Below, in pieces: positions 34,142-45,100 of a DNA stretch of 64,000 bases. Position 1 is the first letter of the stretch; every line of letters starts with the position of its first letter. Below the pieces are notes generated by a model that was given only the letters and a program-made list of their open reading frames with translations, made no database searches and was not told the DNA's origin. Position numbers and translations under genes: made by a program. Origin of the DNA: Mytilus edulis (Eukaryota > Mollusca > Bivalvia > Mytilida > Mytilidae); assembly GCF_963676685.1 (NCBI RefSeq), contig NC_092344.1, positions 97,246,749-97,310,748 of the forward strand, written 5' to 3'.

Positions 34142-36167
34142 AAGATAAGTTAGTCCAAATAATTATGACATCTTGAAATTGAATTATACCAGAGTCTCAC
34201 AAGGCCGCAATCACACTACGATCTGTGAAAAAATGAGAATTCTGATCGTGCAGATCACGAGTTGGTTGACCGTTATGGAATAACCGTTTCACAAATGATA
34301 TTGGATATGTTCCTTACGTCATGACTACAATCCCCTTCCCTTTCATGAATGTGACCTACCGAATTAGACTATTTACAGGATTTGTCATATCATGAGCAAC
34401 ACCATGCAGTGCGTGAACCGGTGACAAAATATTATCGCCCCTGTAAACAGTGGGCTCTTCTGACTAGAGGTAATCGGTAAAGAACAGCGGAAAATGGTGT
34501 ACATTGTTTACGAGCTTGAAATGAGCTAACACAGACGAACTGAGACGTGTCAACGTAATGTGAATATGATAATGCACCAGGTAAATTATTAATTGTTAAG
34601 TTTATCACATCATCGTATCTTCATATGATAGGTAAATAAGTGAATTTTCGATTTTAAGTGTCGTCAGGGTTCAAACCTGGAATCATGCCAACCTTTCATT
34701 ATTTTTTTTTAATACTAACCTATAGTCGGAACATCTTGATTTTCTCCCAATTTGTAAAGTTAATTATGCTGCTTGACATATATTTTTTTTGGGGAAAAAA
34801 ATTGATATGCAGTCAAATGTGGCAGTTTTTAATATTTGTTGCTATGTGAAATAAAGGGAAGTAAATTAAAGTAAAAGAAGGCGCGCTTTTTCAAATAGTA
34901 AACAATTTAATTCAGATGCATAGTATTTTGTCAAATGATAAAGAATATCGTAGAAACTTGCTAGAAATTCATCTAATTTATAAAAGATATACAACATGAC
35001 ATACTGAAATCTGAAAAGGGGTAAAACCACCATACCTTGAACAAATTCAGTTAAAAAAAGGGGGGGGGGGGGTGGTCAAATGCTACGAAATTTAGATTTT
35101 ATTTATTTTTTGTCGACAGCCAAAAGATGATTTGACATGTAACTAACTACTTTTTCAATTTCATTGTAAAGTAAAATTGGCTTTTTTTGGGGTCTCTGTT
35201 TATTGTGGTCTGATGTTTTCAGGTTCTCTTTGGATTGCCAAATAATATTATAATCATCTAATTGAATGTTCAAATTAATTTGCAGCGATGGTGTGTATGG
35301 AAGGAAGACTGTCATAAAACCCAACAGTTCCGGATGGCCCTTTAAATAATTGCTTAACATCAATAGCGATGTAAGATTCAAGTGTTTGATTTAGCACAAG
35401 TTTAGCAAAGTTTTCCTTGTAATTGTGGCAGAAAAACCACTAGACAGTGTCATGCATTGAAAGGATATCAAACGGATATTTTATGGAATGATTCTCGTAC
35501 ATATAAAATCATATGCATAGGAATGTGGAGCTAGTGTCTTTCATGCAGCAATTTTTAATTTCCAATATAAACTCTGAAAAGACAAGAGCATAGAAATGTA
35601 TACCAATGAGAAACATTCTTTGTGAATAAAATCATTCCAAAACTTAAATGTGTCATTAGTGTTGCATTATTTATCAGTAGAGATAATCAGATTCCAGTAA
35701 GATTGTCCAACTGATGGTTTTTGTTTGTAATCGTTTTTGTAAATCTTAGTTGTTTTGACAATCCGGGCTGTGCATGTTGCCCGGCTGACCCTTTCAGTGT
35801 GAGACAATATATTGTTTATGATAAACAAAATCACTGATTCAAGACTGGAGCGGACCCCTTTTAGGCAGTTAGTGCGAATCCTTTAGGTTTAAACCATTAC
35901 ATGCAATACGGGGGGAGGGGGAAATTTTTTTTTTTCCGAGTCAAACATTTTTCCTAATTATAATACATTGAGATTTAATATATACTTTGCTATATGTAGT
36001 GTGTATATTAAAGTATTGCGAACAAAATTCATCAAATTTGGGATCATAATATTGTTTAAGAAAAACCCTTACCCCCTGTACATCATAAAAGTTCATAATC
36101 TTCTGTAGCACACGTGCATGGTTAATTCGGATCACATATTTTCTATTCCGATGTTATAAGAATTCGA

Positions 36168-36300
36168 AGGTTCATATCATTTACAATATCATTCAAAAAA
36201 TTTCTGGGATTTTTTTTTACTATCAACGTTGAACCTCGAGGTTACATTGTAGTAAAAAAAAATCCAATAAAAACGTTGAATGTAAATGATATGCACCTTT
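36168..36300. repeat. Foldback segment inside the 4.09-kb element
   Basis: 'ttcatatcatttacaat' pairs with 'atgtaaatgatatgcacc', 'ggatttttttttact' with 'agtaaaaaaaaatcc', and the centre aacctcgaggtt is a palindrome. Probably a MITE nested in the element. Confidence 0.65.
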
Positions 36301-36819
36301 AAATCTTATATTGCAGGACTCATGTTGTTCAAACATAATGTGTTGATCAATTATGTTATGATGATTTTGATAAACTTCACATTAGGTAATCTTTCACGTA
36401 TATTGATTACATTATATCGAGTTGTCCCAACGATATACTTGTCGGTGTGCTCGATCATACGAATTTACCGACATTCATATACACAAAATGACACAACTTT
36501 GAAAAATTCTTGTGACGAAACTACATTTCGGAACACGTTAAAAATTAGATACCCAGAAAGCTACATTATTAAGGTTTGATATATATTTTTTTCAAAAAAA
36601 AAGAAAAATATGCAGTCAAGTCTGGCAGTTTTTTACACACCCCTATATTGAACAATAGGTTGTTCAATTAACAGCATGTTTGGCAATTAAAAAATCATAT
36701 ATTAACACATTTAGCTTTAACATATACTTTATTTATAGTGGTTGTATAAAAGTTATATAATGGTTTTGTGTTTTAAGAGATATTCATCCCTATGCATATC
36801 GGGTTTTATGCGTAAATTG

Positions 36820-37115
36820 TCTCTCCTGTTCTTAGACCTTTTCTATCTCTTTCATAAGAAGAGTGACTTTTCTATTGTTCTAGTGTCACTGGAAATCCCA
36901 CTGCATGCGTGCCACATGTGAGGAGGATCTGCTTACTCTTCCGGAGCACCTGAGATCACCTCTAGTTTTTGTTGGGTTCATGTTGCTTATTCATTAGTTT
37001 TCTATGTTGTGTCATGTGTACTATTGTTTGTCTTTTTCATTTTTTAGCCATGGTGTTGTCAGTTTATTTTAGATTTATGAGTTTGACTGTCCTTCTGGTA
37101 TCTTTCGTCCCTCTT
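36820..37115 (+). repeat. Dispersed repeat, family C copy
   Basis: 'gttttctatgttgtgtcatg', 'tgtactattgtttgtctttt', 'gccatggtgttgtcagttta' and 'gactgtccttctggtatctt' are shared with 52970-53110 (plus) and 53920-54150 (minus). A frequent mussel repeat of unknown class. Confidence 0.75.
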
Positions 37116-37119
37116 TCAC

Positions 37120-38140
37120 AGTAAGACAGTAGTACGGTCGTAGTGAGGTCTTCATGATCTTAATGAGCATGTCAAACTCTGAACATGTTCAAAACAATCA
37201 TGGTGCAGTCATGGCATAATTCAGTCTTAGAAGAATCGTATTAAGAGTGCAGTAACGTCGTGGTAAGATAGCAAAGGTCGCTGTACCATATTGTAGTGAC
37301 AGCATATATAGCAAAAGTGCAATTCTAGTCGGGGAGACTACTCTACGATCTCACAGCAACTTAACTACGACCATCAGGTTCTTACCGCGACCAAAACTTT
37401 GTTAATACCATGTTATAAATATACCACGCTTACACCACAATGTTAAAGACCATAGTATGATTTTAGCACACCCATGCCGTCCCCATCACGACATGCTGTT
37501 CTTACGACTCGACTACTTTCATACTACCATCATCATGCTCATTGTCACATGAAATTTATAAAAGCTCTCCAGCTTTTGTTTGTCTGTATGTAATTTGGAC
37601 CTCTTGTCCTTTATCTCCAACAGCTCAATCATTCTTGACACATCTGTGTCATCCCTACTACCATTCACTAAAGCATCGTCATTTGATCTTGATATACCAG
37701 CAATAAGTTGTGATTCAGGTTGGATTGGTCGTTCTGATATCTATCTTTTGGATCATGATTCGTTACTAACAGATTTTTCTCTGCCACTACCTCTACCCTT
37801 ACCCTTACATTAATTTTGTTGCTTGATTGAGTTGTTTCAGAAAAACTCTACATATCATTGAGATATAGAAGGAATGTTGCAATCAGATAAATTGTGGTAT
37901 TGTCGTAGTGAGAGCGTGATGAGAGTAGAAAGATGGTGATTATCGTAGTGAGGTCGCAGAATAAGCATGGTGAAAACGTGGTATAATCGTAGCCGGATCG
38001 TTGTAGAAGCGTAATGAGAACGTAGTAGCAACCTGATTAACACGAAAATTTACATTTTTATGCCACTCATACTGCGAGCTCACCACGATCTGAATTTATT
38101 TTAGATTGCGATGACAATGTTGCGATCTTGGTCTAGTGGG
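37120..38140. repeat. Motif-rich degenerate repeat region within the 4.09-kb element
   Basis: Variants of 'cgtagtgagatcgtggt' recur in direct orientation at 37130-37300 and 37890-38020, and in reverse complement (cacgac, ctacgatctcac, accacg) at 37330-37530 and 38070-38100. It is neither a clean tandem array nor coding; the 77-aa ORF at 37580 lies in the gap. Similar words (cacactacgatctg) occur near the left end of the element at ~34213. Confidence 0.5.
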
Positions 38141-38297
38141 ACTGGGGATTTATATTTTTTTCTTTGATGCCTTATGTCACAGGGAGGCGTCAGAGCAAAA
38201 ATCAAAAATAGCCTTCCAAGATGTCATAATTATTTGGACTATAAGATAAGTATAACGATGTATATTATGTCAAACCACAGGCACTTGGTGGTACCAC

Positions 38298-38686
38298 AAT
38301 ATCCCAAGGACAAATTGAGTTTGTCCCAAAAACATGATTTTACATGGTGTTTTACTGCTTAAACTTGTATAATTATAAGGTCTGAGACGTTTTAGTCTGT
38401 GGTAAAAACTTAATTTAAATACAAGTTATCTTCAAGAAATGAATTGGTATGCATATTTTAAAAGTTGTTAACCTTTTGAATAACTATGTTCACCATATTG
38501 TTTTAACAGGTAATTTGCATATAATTTACAAGACATGCTTATCGATTTCCTGAAGTTTAATCGCACTTTTATTGCATGCATATGAGTAAACACGACTTAT
38601 ATCTTAATATTGTATACTTTGATATTATTTTTTAAGTAGTATAACACCATATGTTCGAGACAAATCAATTTGTCCTTTGGATATTA
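38298..38686. mobile_element. MITE-like element with ~20-bp inverted ends
   Basis: Left 'aatatcccaaggacaaattg' and the reverse complement of right 'aatttgtcctttggatatt' differ by one substitution over the aligned stretch. The left end itself holds ggacaaa..tttgtcc. No ORF. Confidence 0.6.
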
Positions 38687-38689
38687 ATT

Positions 38690-39057
38690 TGTTCTTGTAA
38701 TCCTCGGGAAATCGTGGTAACGAGTGCTTGGGTATATGATACAGATATTTATTTTGGATTTTTTTGTTGTTGATTGAAATAGTCAATTTTCTATATATAA
38801 ACTACATATCAATCACTACTGTTCATGTCTCACCTAGTTTTAAGAGATTTAAACGACTCGGAGAAAAACCTAATTTTACTATCTATATATATACTAAGAA
38901 ACAAAGGAATGATAGCTAGTTAGTTTCTGAAATCTTGAATTACTGCAGTTAATCTGAATAATCAATAGTGCATCGATCCACACAAATAATTAGATTTCCC
39001 GGTACTTAAAAGTTTTACTCAGTCTGAAGTGTTATTTCAAAATTTGTATTATTTCAG
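38690..39057 (+). other. Region upstream of the NDUFS5-like first coding exon
   Basis: 'gtattatttcag' ending at 39057 is a splice acceptor nine bases before the ATG, so the 5' UTR starts in an unseen upstream exon. No promoter can be placed. Confidence 0.4.
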
Positions 39058-39108
39058 GGGCTCACAATGCCAGATGCAACACGAGGAATTTATTTGGGAC
39101 TTACTGAG
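39058..39108 (+). CDS. NDUFS5: NDUFS5-like coding exon 1
   Basis: Nine leader bases, then ATG at 39067; encodes M-P-D-A-T-R-G-I-Y-L-G-L-T-E and ends at the donor gag|gtttgt. It is too short for an ORF search. It is supported by the in-phase join and the absence of another upstream Met in exon 2's frame (the exon 2 frame has only a GTG at 42796). Confidence 0.7.
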
Positions 39109-42100
39109 GTTTGTTTATTTCTAGTTTCCAGTATACCTTCATATATGTAGGACTTGTGATGATTACTCTGAAACTTTGATGGTCACACTGATCTGCTATG
39201 GTTTGAGTCTAAAGTGTGTGTTTTGATCACCATCACACATCAGCATCCCCATCACATCTTCAGGTCCTACTAATATATAGATGTGTGATGTACCATGTAG
39301 TAATGTGTTATATTTTGAATCATACTTCTTAAATCACCTTTTCAACAGAAATGTGAGCTTTTGCCATTGTCTGTTGTCATCATCCTCTGACAAGTGTTAA
39401 TTATTTCAAACATATTCTCCTCTAAAACTGTTGTACCAATTTTAACCAAACTTCAGCTGAATGATTCTTAGGGTATCTCGAATAAGTTTTTGTTTTATTT
39501 TCTTTTTCATAAAAAAACATGATCACCATCATTGACCATGGCTCAAATTAGAACATGGGGGTAAAATGTAGTTTTTGGCTGATAATAAATATCCCAAAAT
39601 CTAAAGCATTAAGAGCAAATCTGTGTGGGTGAAAAAATAAAATGTTCATTAGAGAATGTTTTATCAGCTCTAAAATTATTTTCAGATAAATCTAACAACC
39701 AATTGTTGGGTTGCTGCTACTAAATTGGTAATTTTAAGTAAATTTTGAGGTTTTTGGTTATCATCTTGAATGTTATTATAGATAAAGATAAACTGTAAAC
39801 AGAAAAATTGTTCAGCAAGGTAAGATCTACTAATAAATTTTTATATGACCAAAATTGTCAATTGACCCCTAAATGAGTTATATTGTCCTTTAAAGACAAA
39901 TTTTTACAATTTGTTGAGTGTTCATTTAGTTCGCTTACTTTTAAAACTGCTGAATCAATATCAGCCAAACTTGGACTAAATGAGTTTCAGAATAACTAGC
40001 AAAATTTTGTATTTTATTTCCTTGTACATCATCATGATCATGTTCATGAACATAGCCACTATGACTAAAATGGTAAAATGCATTTTTTGCTTTTGAAGAA
40101 AAAATGACACATATAAAGAACATTTCAATGGCATTCTCATTAATATATGTTGAAAAGCACAAAATATCATTGATGAAAGGTTTAAGCAAAAGTTACAGGT
40201 GAGCAATTCAGGCGCTTGAGGGCTTCTTGTTTTTATACGACTGCAAAAAAAAATTTGCGTCGTATAATGGTATCATGTCTTCTGCGTTGTCATCCAAAGC
40301 TGCATTTTGTTTCCAGACAATAACTTTTGTTTTAGTAATGGATCTCTATTATATTTTACCAGAAGGTTCAATACCACTAAAGGAAGGTTGGGATTGATTT
40401 TCAGGGTTATGGTCCCAATAGGAATTAGGGGCCAAAAAAGGGGGCCCAAAATAAGCATTTTTGTAGTTTTCAAACAATAACTTGTGTTTAAGTGTATGAA
40501 TCTCTTTGAAATTCTTTCACAAGTTTCCATATCATGAAGGGATGTTTAGTATAGATTTTGGGGGTTATCGCTCAACATTTTTTAGAACTAGGGGCAAAAG
40601 GCCCAAAAAAGTGGGAAAACTAGGTTTTTCTGGTCAATGGACAATTAAGACATGAATTTAAAAGCAGTATAAGGGAGGTAAACTAATGCAAATAAATAAA
40701 ACATTCAAGGTTGCAGTCTTGTAATTGACTGCTCCATAGGCTTACATGCAGAACAGTTGATCTTTGAAAATAAAAAAATAAAAAATGCTACATGGAAAAA
40801 AAAATTTCATGTTCATATCATGTTTGTACTAATGTGAAATTGTGATTTAATCGAAAAAAAAGTGGGTCATGCCACGAAGAATAAAAAGTAACGTAATCCA
40901 GAAGTCAAAACATTTTTTTCCTACTTTCTGTTTGCTGTTTTTACTAGTCCGCACCACTTCCAAACATGATATCCTTCCACTTTCCTGGATTGATATCCCC
41001 CAAAAGATGCAAGATTTTTTTAAAGTCTATATATATGTTTCAATTCAGCATAAACCTATAATCAAACAGAAAAAGTTGAGTTCAGAAAAAAATTCAGAAA
41101 AAAATGCACTATTTTGTTTCCCTCCATGTTTTGACATGCACCGGACATGCACCGGAAACTAGAGTTGTAATACAAGACTGGTACCTCAAGGTTAGGTATG
41201 TTCTGATTCACCTCCCTTACACTTCTTGTAAATTATGTAGAAAGAAATGTCAGGTTTTGGAATAATTGCAAAAAAAAGGGGGGCAGTTTTCATTTTCCCC
41301 CCCAAAATTTCAAATTCCAAATTTTTGAAAAGTTTGAAGAAGAAATCTTTAATTGCACAATTTTGCCCAATAGATTTGTAAGATCTTGACATTTGTTTTG
41401 TGTCAGAAACTCATATTATGTCTAAAATGTGATCACAATCCAAATTCAGAGCTGTATCAAGCTTGAAAGTTGTGTCCATACTTGCCCCAACTGTTCTGGG
41501 TTAGACCTCTGCGGTCGTATAAAGCTGCACCCTGCAGAGCAGCTGGTTTAATGTTGCCCAAGGCCATAATAAATAATAGGTTTGTTTGCCCAAACGCTAC
41601 CTACCCAGAAAAAAGCTGCCTACTCAAATTCTTTTATTGTCCTGATTTGAAGAAGTTTTTTTTAATCAAATAGGCATGAAGACTAATAAACATCTGATAC
41701 TTCAATTTCTTTTTTTGAAAAAAAAAAGAAAATGCCTACCTACCTACCCACTGTCTCAACCTTTGGGTAGGGTTTGGGCAATCCAAAATATTTTTAAGTA
41801 TGGCCCAAGTTTGTGTTGTAAAATTCTTATTTGTACACACCAAATGTAATTTCTAGATTGTACACACTATATCTAATTTCTAGATTGTACACACTATATT
41901 TAATTTCTAGATTGTACACACTATATATAATTTCTATAATGTTCGTCTAAAAATCAGCCCAACAATGTTAGATCTGTAAATTTGCTTTCACAAATTTTTG
42001 TTGCTCTTCCCTTGCTGTGATTCGAACTCATGCTACTGGGATATCGTGGCACCAAATTGCCTTGCACTGTATCTGATGCGCTAGACCACTCGACCACCAA

Positions 42101-45100
42101 GGCTTATAAAAATACATTTCCTCGTCAGTTTGAATTTTGCGTCGTAGTACAGTACATGATTTAATTTCTATATTGTACACACTATATATAATTTATTCTT
42201 CATTCAATACACAGCATCTGGGGACTTCTTGTTACAGCATTGCAATCTCCTTATGGGGGTAGTTTTATTTGGTGCACACTCTAAGCATCACAAGTTTTTA
42301 GAGCTTTTGAAACTGACATAGACAAATACATATAAATGTAAATATGTAAGACAACCATTATTACTTAGAAACTAGTAATTGAATGAGATATATTGTGTCT
42401 CAAAATGAAACTACTTTGTATTATATCTATGGTTGATTTTTGTCTAACTAGTACAATTCAAATGTAAGAACAGATAACCTTTATATCATTTCAAGTGAAT
42501 ACTCCTTTTTTTTTATCTTTTATTTTTTTTTCAATAGTCAGGATTTTACAATACCCCTACAATCACCACCTGACTGGTTTTTAGGGTAAATATCCATTTT
42601 GTTTTTTTTAAATTTAACTTCATAATACAAGAATATAGTTATTAAAGAAAAAAAAAGAATATAGCTGCTCACACTCACACTTTCTCTCACTACTTACACA
42701 CTATACTCCTGACTAAATTTAGTTGGTAGTGCTTGTAAATACAGTACTATTTATTATTTCAGCCCTTTAGGGATCAAAAACGTGAGGAACCACCAGTGCC
42801 ATATTTCAGGAGAGGTATAAATAGATTTCTGAGGGTTTGGGATCAGCATTATCCTGGACTTGGTGCTGGATTTGGTTTACCCCTGATCTACACACCTTTA
42901 ACACCTATAACTTCACAGTGGTACCATTGTCAACGAGATAGTAAGTGTGCAGACCATGAGATGGATTACTACAGATGTGCAAGTCAAGTTGGCCTGAGAA
43001 ATGTACAGACAGGCAGAGAATGTCTAGCTGAATATGAAGATTTTAAAGAATGTATAGGTGGTTTTAAATCAGTAAGTCATAGGGTTTTTGAAAAATCCTG
43101 AATTAGAATTTATGTTTGAGGTCAAAATTAACAGACAAGTTTTCAGATTCTGGATGGGAGGGGTGTACATGTCCAGGGGAGATGATTTGTCAACTGCAGA
43201 TTGGTCAGAGTCAAAAGAAAGGGACATTTGACAAATCTGGAAATTTGAAAATATATTTACAATACCAGTAACATCATACTACTAATCTTACTTCATGCCT
43301 AAAAATCCCACTATTATATCCACTACAGTCAAACCTGAATAAACTGGTTTCCTGTCCATTCCAGCTGAAAATTAAAGCCACACTTTTTTTCCTTCAAAGT
43401 CTATGTTAAAACTCCCTTTGTACTCCGGACCATGCATATTCCGAATTCCGGTTTTATGATGAAGTCCAAATACTCTTAATTACATCAATTATTACCTGTC
43501 AAAACCAGTTTGTCTAATTGATTGTAAATGATCGATATGCAATAAAAACATATTTGTTCATACTATATGGCTTTTCAGGATAATCAATTAGCAAGGTCTT
43601 AAACTGTGAACTTATAGTTGTACAGTAGTGAGCTTTTTTATTTATTAAAACATTATAAACGTATTATTCAAACTAAAAGACACGCCAAATATATCTCGGA
43701 TTGAACTTACGTTTTTAACTTAAATATTTTTTTTCAAATCGAAGAGTAAGAAATTTACATCGTGTTTTCGAAATCCTGGGTTCCCTGTAATGAACCTCTA
43801 AAAGAATGACCCTGATAATGAAGAACACCCGGATTACAACAATCAATGTGCAGTGTAAACTGTACGACAATATTTCAATCGTGATGCAATTTCAATTGAT
43901 AATATTCTGGCTTTCAAATCGGCCATACCAACAATTGGAAATTAACGATCATGGAAGTAAACGAAACTCTTGGGTTACAATCCAATGCATATGAAGATTT
44001 TAAAACAATGATCATACGAATTAATTATTTTATTGTGTTTTTATGCCCCACCTACGATAGTAGAGGGGCATTATGTTTTCTGGTCTGTGCGTCCGTCTGT
44101 TCATTCGTTCGTCCGTTCGTCCGTCTGTCCCGCTTCAGGTTAAAGTTTTTGGTCGAGGTAGTTTTTGATGAAGTTGAAGTCCAATCGACTTCAAACTTGG
44201 TACACATGTTCCCTATGATATGATCTTTCTAATTTTATTGCCAAATTAGAGATTTTACCCCAATTTCACGGTCCACTGAACATAGAAAATGATAGTGCGA
44301 GTGGGGCATTCGTGTACTGAGGACACATTCTTGTTTATTTTAATGTATCAGTCTTTACATTTTTTTGTAATTTACAATCTGACAGAACTTTAACATGCAA
44401 TGTATCTGATGTCACAAATCATTTACTTCAGGTCAAAACATAAATCTGAATAAACCAACTCACTGTCCAAACCGGCCCTTTTTCATAGTCTTGTAGCCGG
44501 CCAGTTTATACAGGTTTTATTGTAATAATAATTATTAATAACTAGCTGTCACAATATATCAAACTTTTAATTAGTGTTCATCTGTTGATATTTTATGTAT
44601 TTGGGAACAACAAATACATGTTTTTTTTAGCTTTGTGTTGGATTTTTTTGGGAGGTTCTAGGGTATATATTTCAATTGAGAGAATAATTGAGAATAACAA
44701 AGCTGAAAAAACTGATGCTAATTAGAAAGCTGATACTATGGGCTTTTATTTAATACTTTTAATGATCATTTACTGAACTCTAGCATATTGGTAGACTTCA
44801 TTGGTATGTGTTGTTTTTCCCAGTACCTTAATTATGTTGGCCATCTTTAAATATGGGTGGCCATATTAGATTTTTGTTCAAAACTCTGTATTCAAAAATT
44901 TTCATCAACATCACATCTAACACTGTGCAAATTTTCATGCTTTTAACCATAAAGTGATCAATTGAAGGCCGTACATTGACCTATAATGGTTTACTTTTAT
45001 AAATTGTTATTTGGATGGAGAGTTGTCTCATTGGCACTCGCACCACATCTTCCTATATCTAATTATCTGATATAGACTACCGGTATACAAAACAAAGAAC

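Larger units (their letters stand above)
34151..38241. mobile_element. 4.09-kb DNA transposon-like element with 25-bp TIR and 10-bp TSD
   Basis: The left terminus starts tagtccaaataattatgaca and the next five bases (tcttg) also match, giving 25 bases identical to the reverse complement of the right terminus. The ten bases taagataagt stand immediately outside both ends (34141-34150 and 38242-38251), an exact target-site duplication. A 9-11 bp TSD is the mark of Mutator-like elements, so a MULE affiliation is plausible. No transposase is visible: the largest internal ORFs are 92-97 aa (35103-35381 minus, 36286-36579 plus) with no recognised domain. It is therefore probably non-autonomous. A short relative is at 14940-15073. 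Intact ends and TSD suggest a fairly recent insertion. Confidence 0.85.

Noticed and set aside
35103-35381. 92-aa minus-strand ORF inside the 4.09-kb element as its transposase
   Set aside because: Too short, no DDE or zinc-finger signature visible, and no neighbouring exons that I can join.
38221-38251. Simple chance similarity to the 34.15-kb sequence
   Set aside because: Considered first, but 25 matching inverted bases plus a flanking 10-bp direct repeat at both ends is far beyond chance, so it was kept as an element.
42000-42107. Functional tRNA-Leu/Ser gene on the minus strand
   Set aside because: A- and B-box-like words are present, but the acceptor stem does not pair, the B box is imperfect and the sequence continues into a SINE body.
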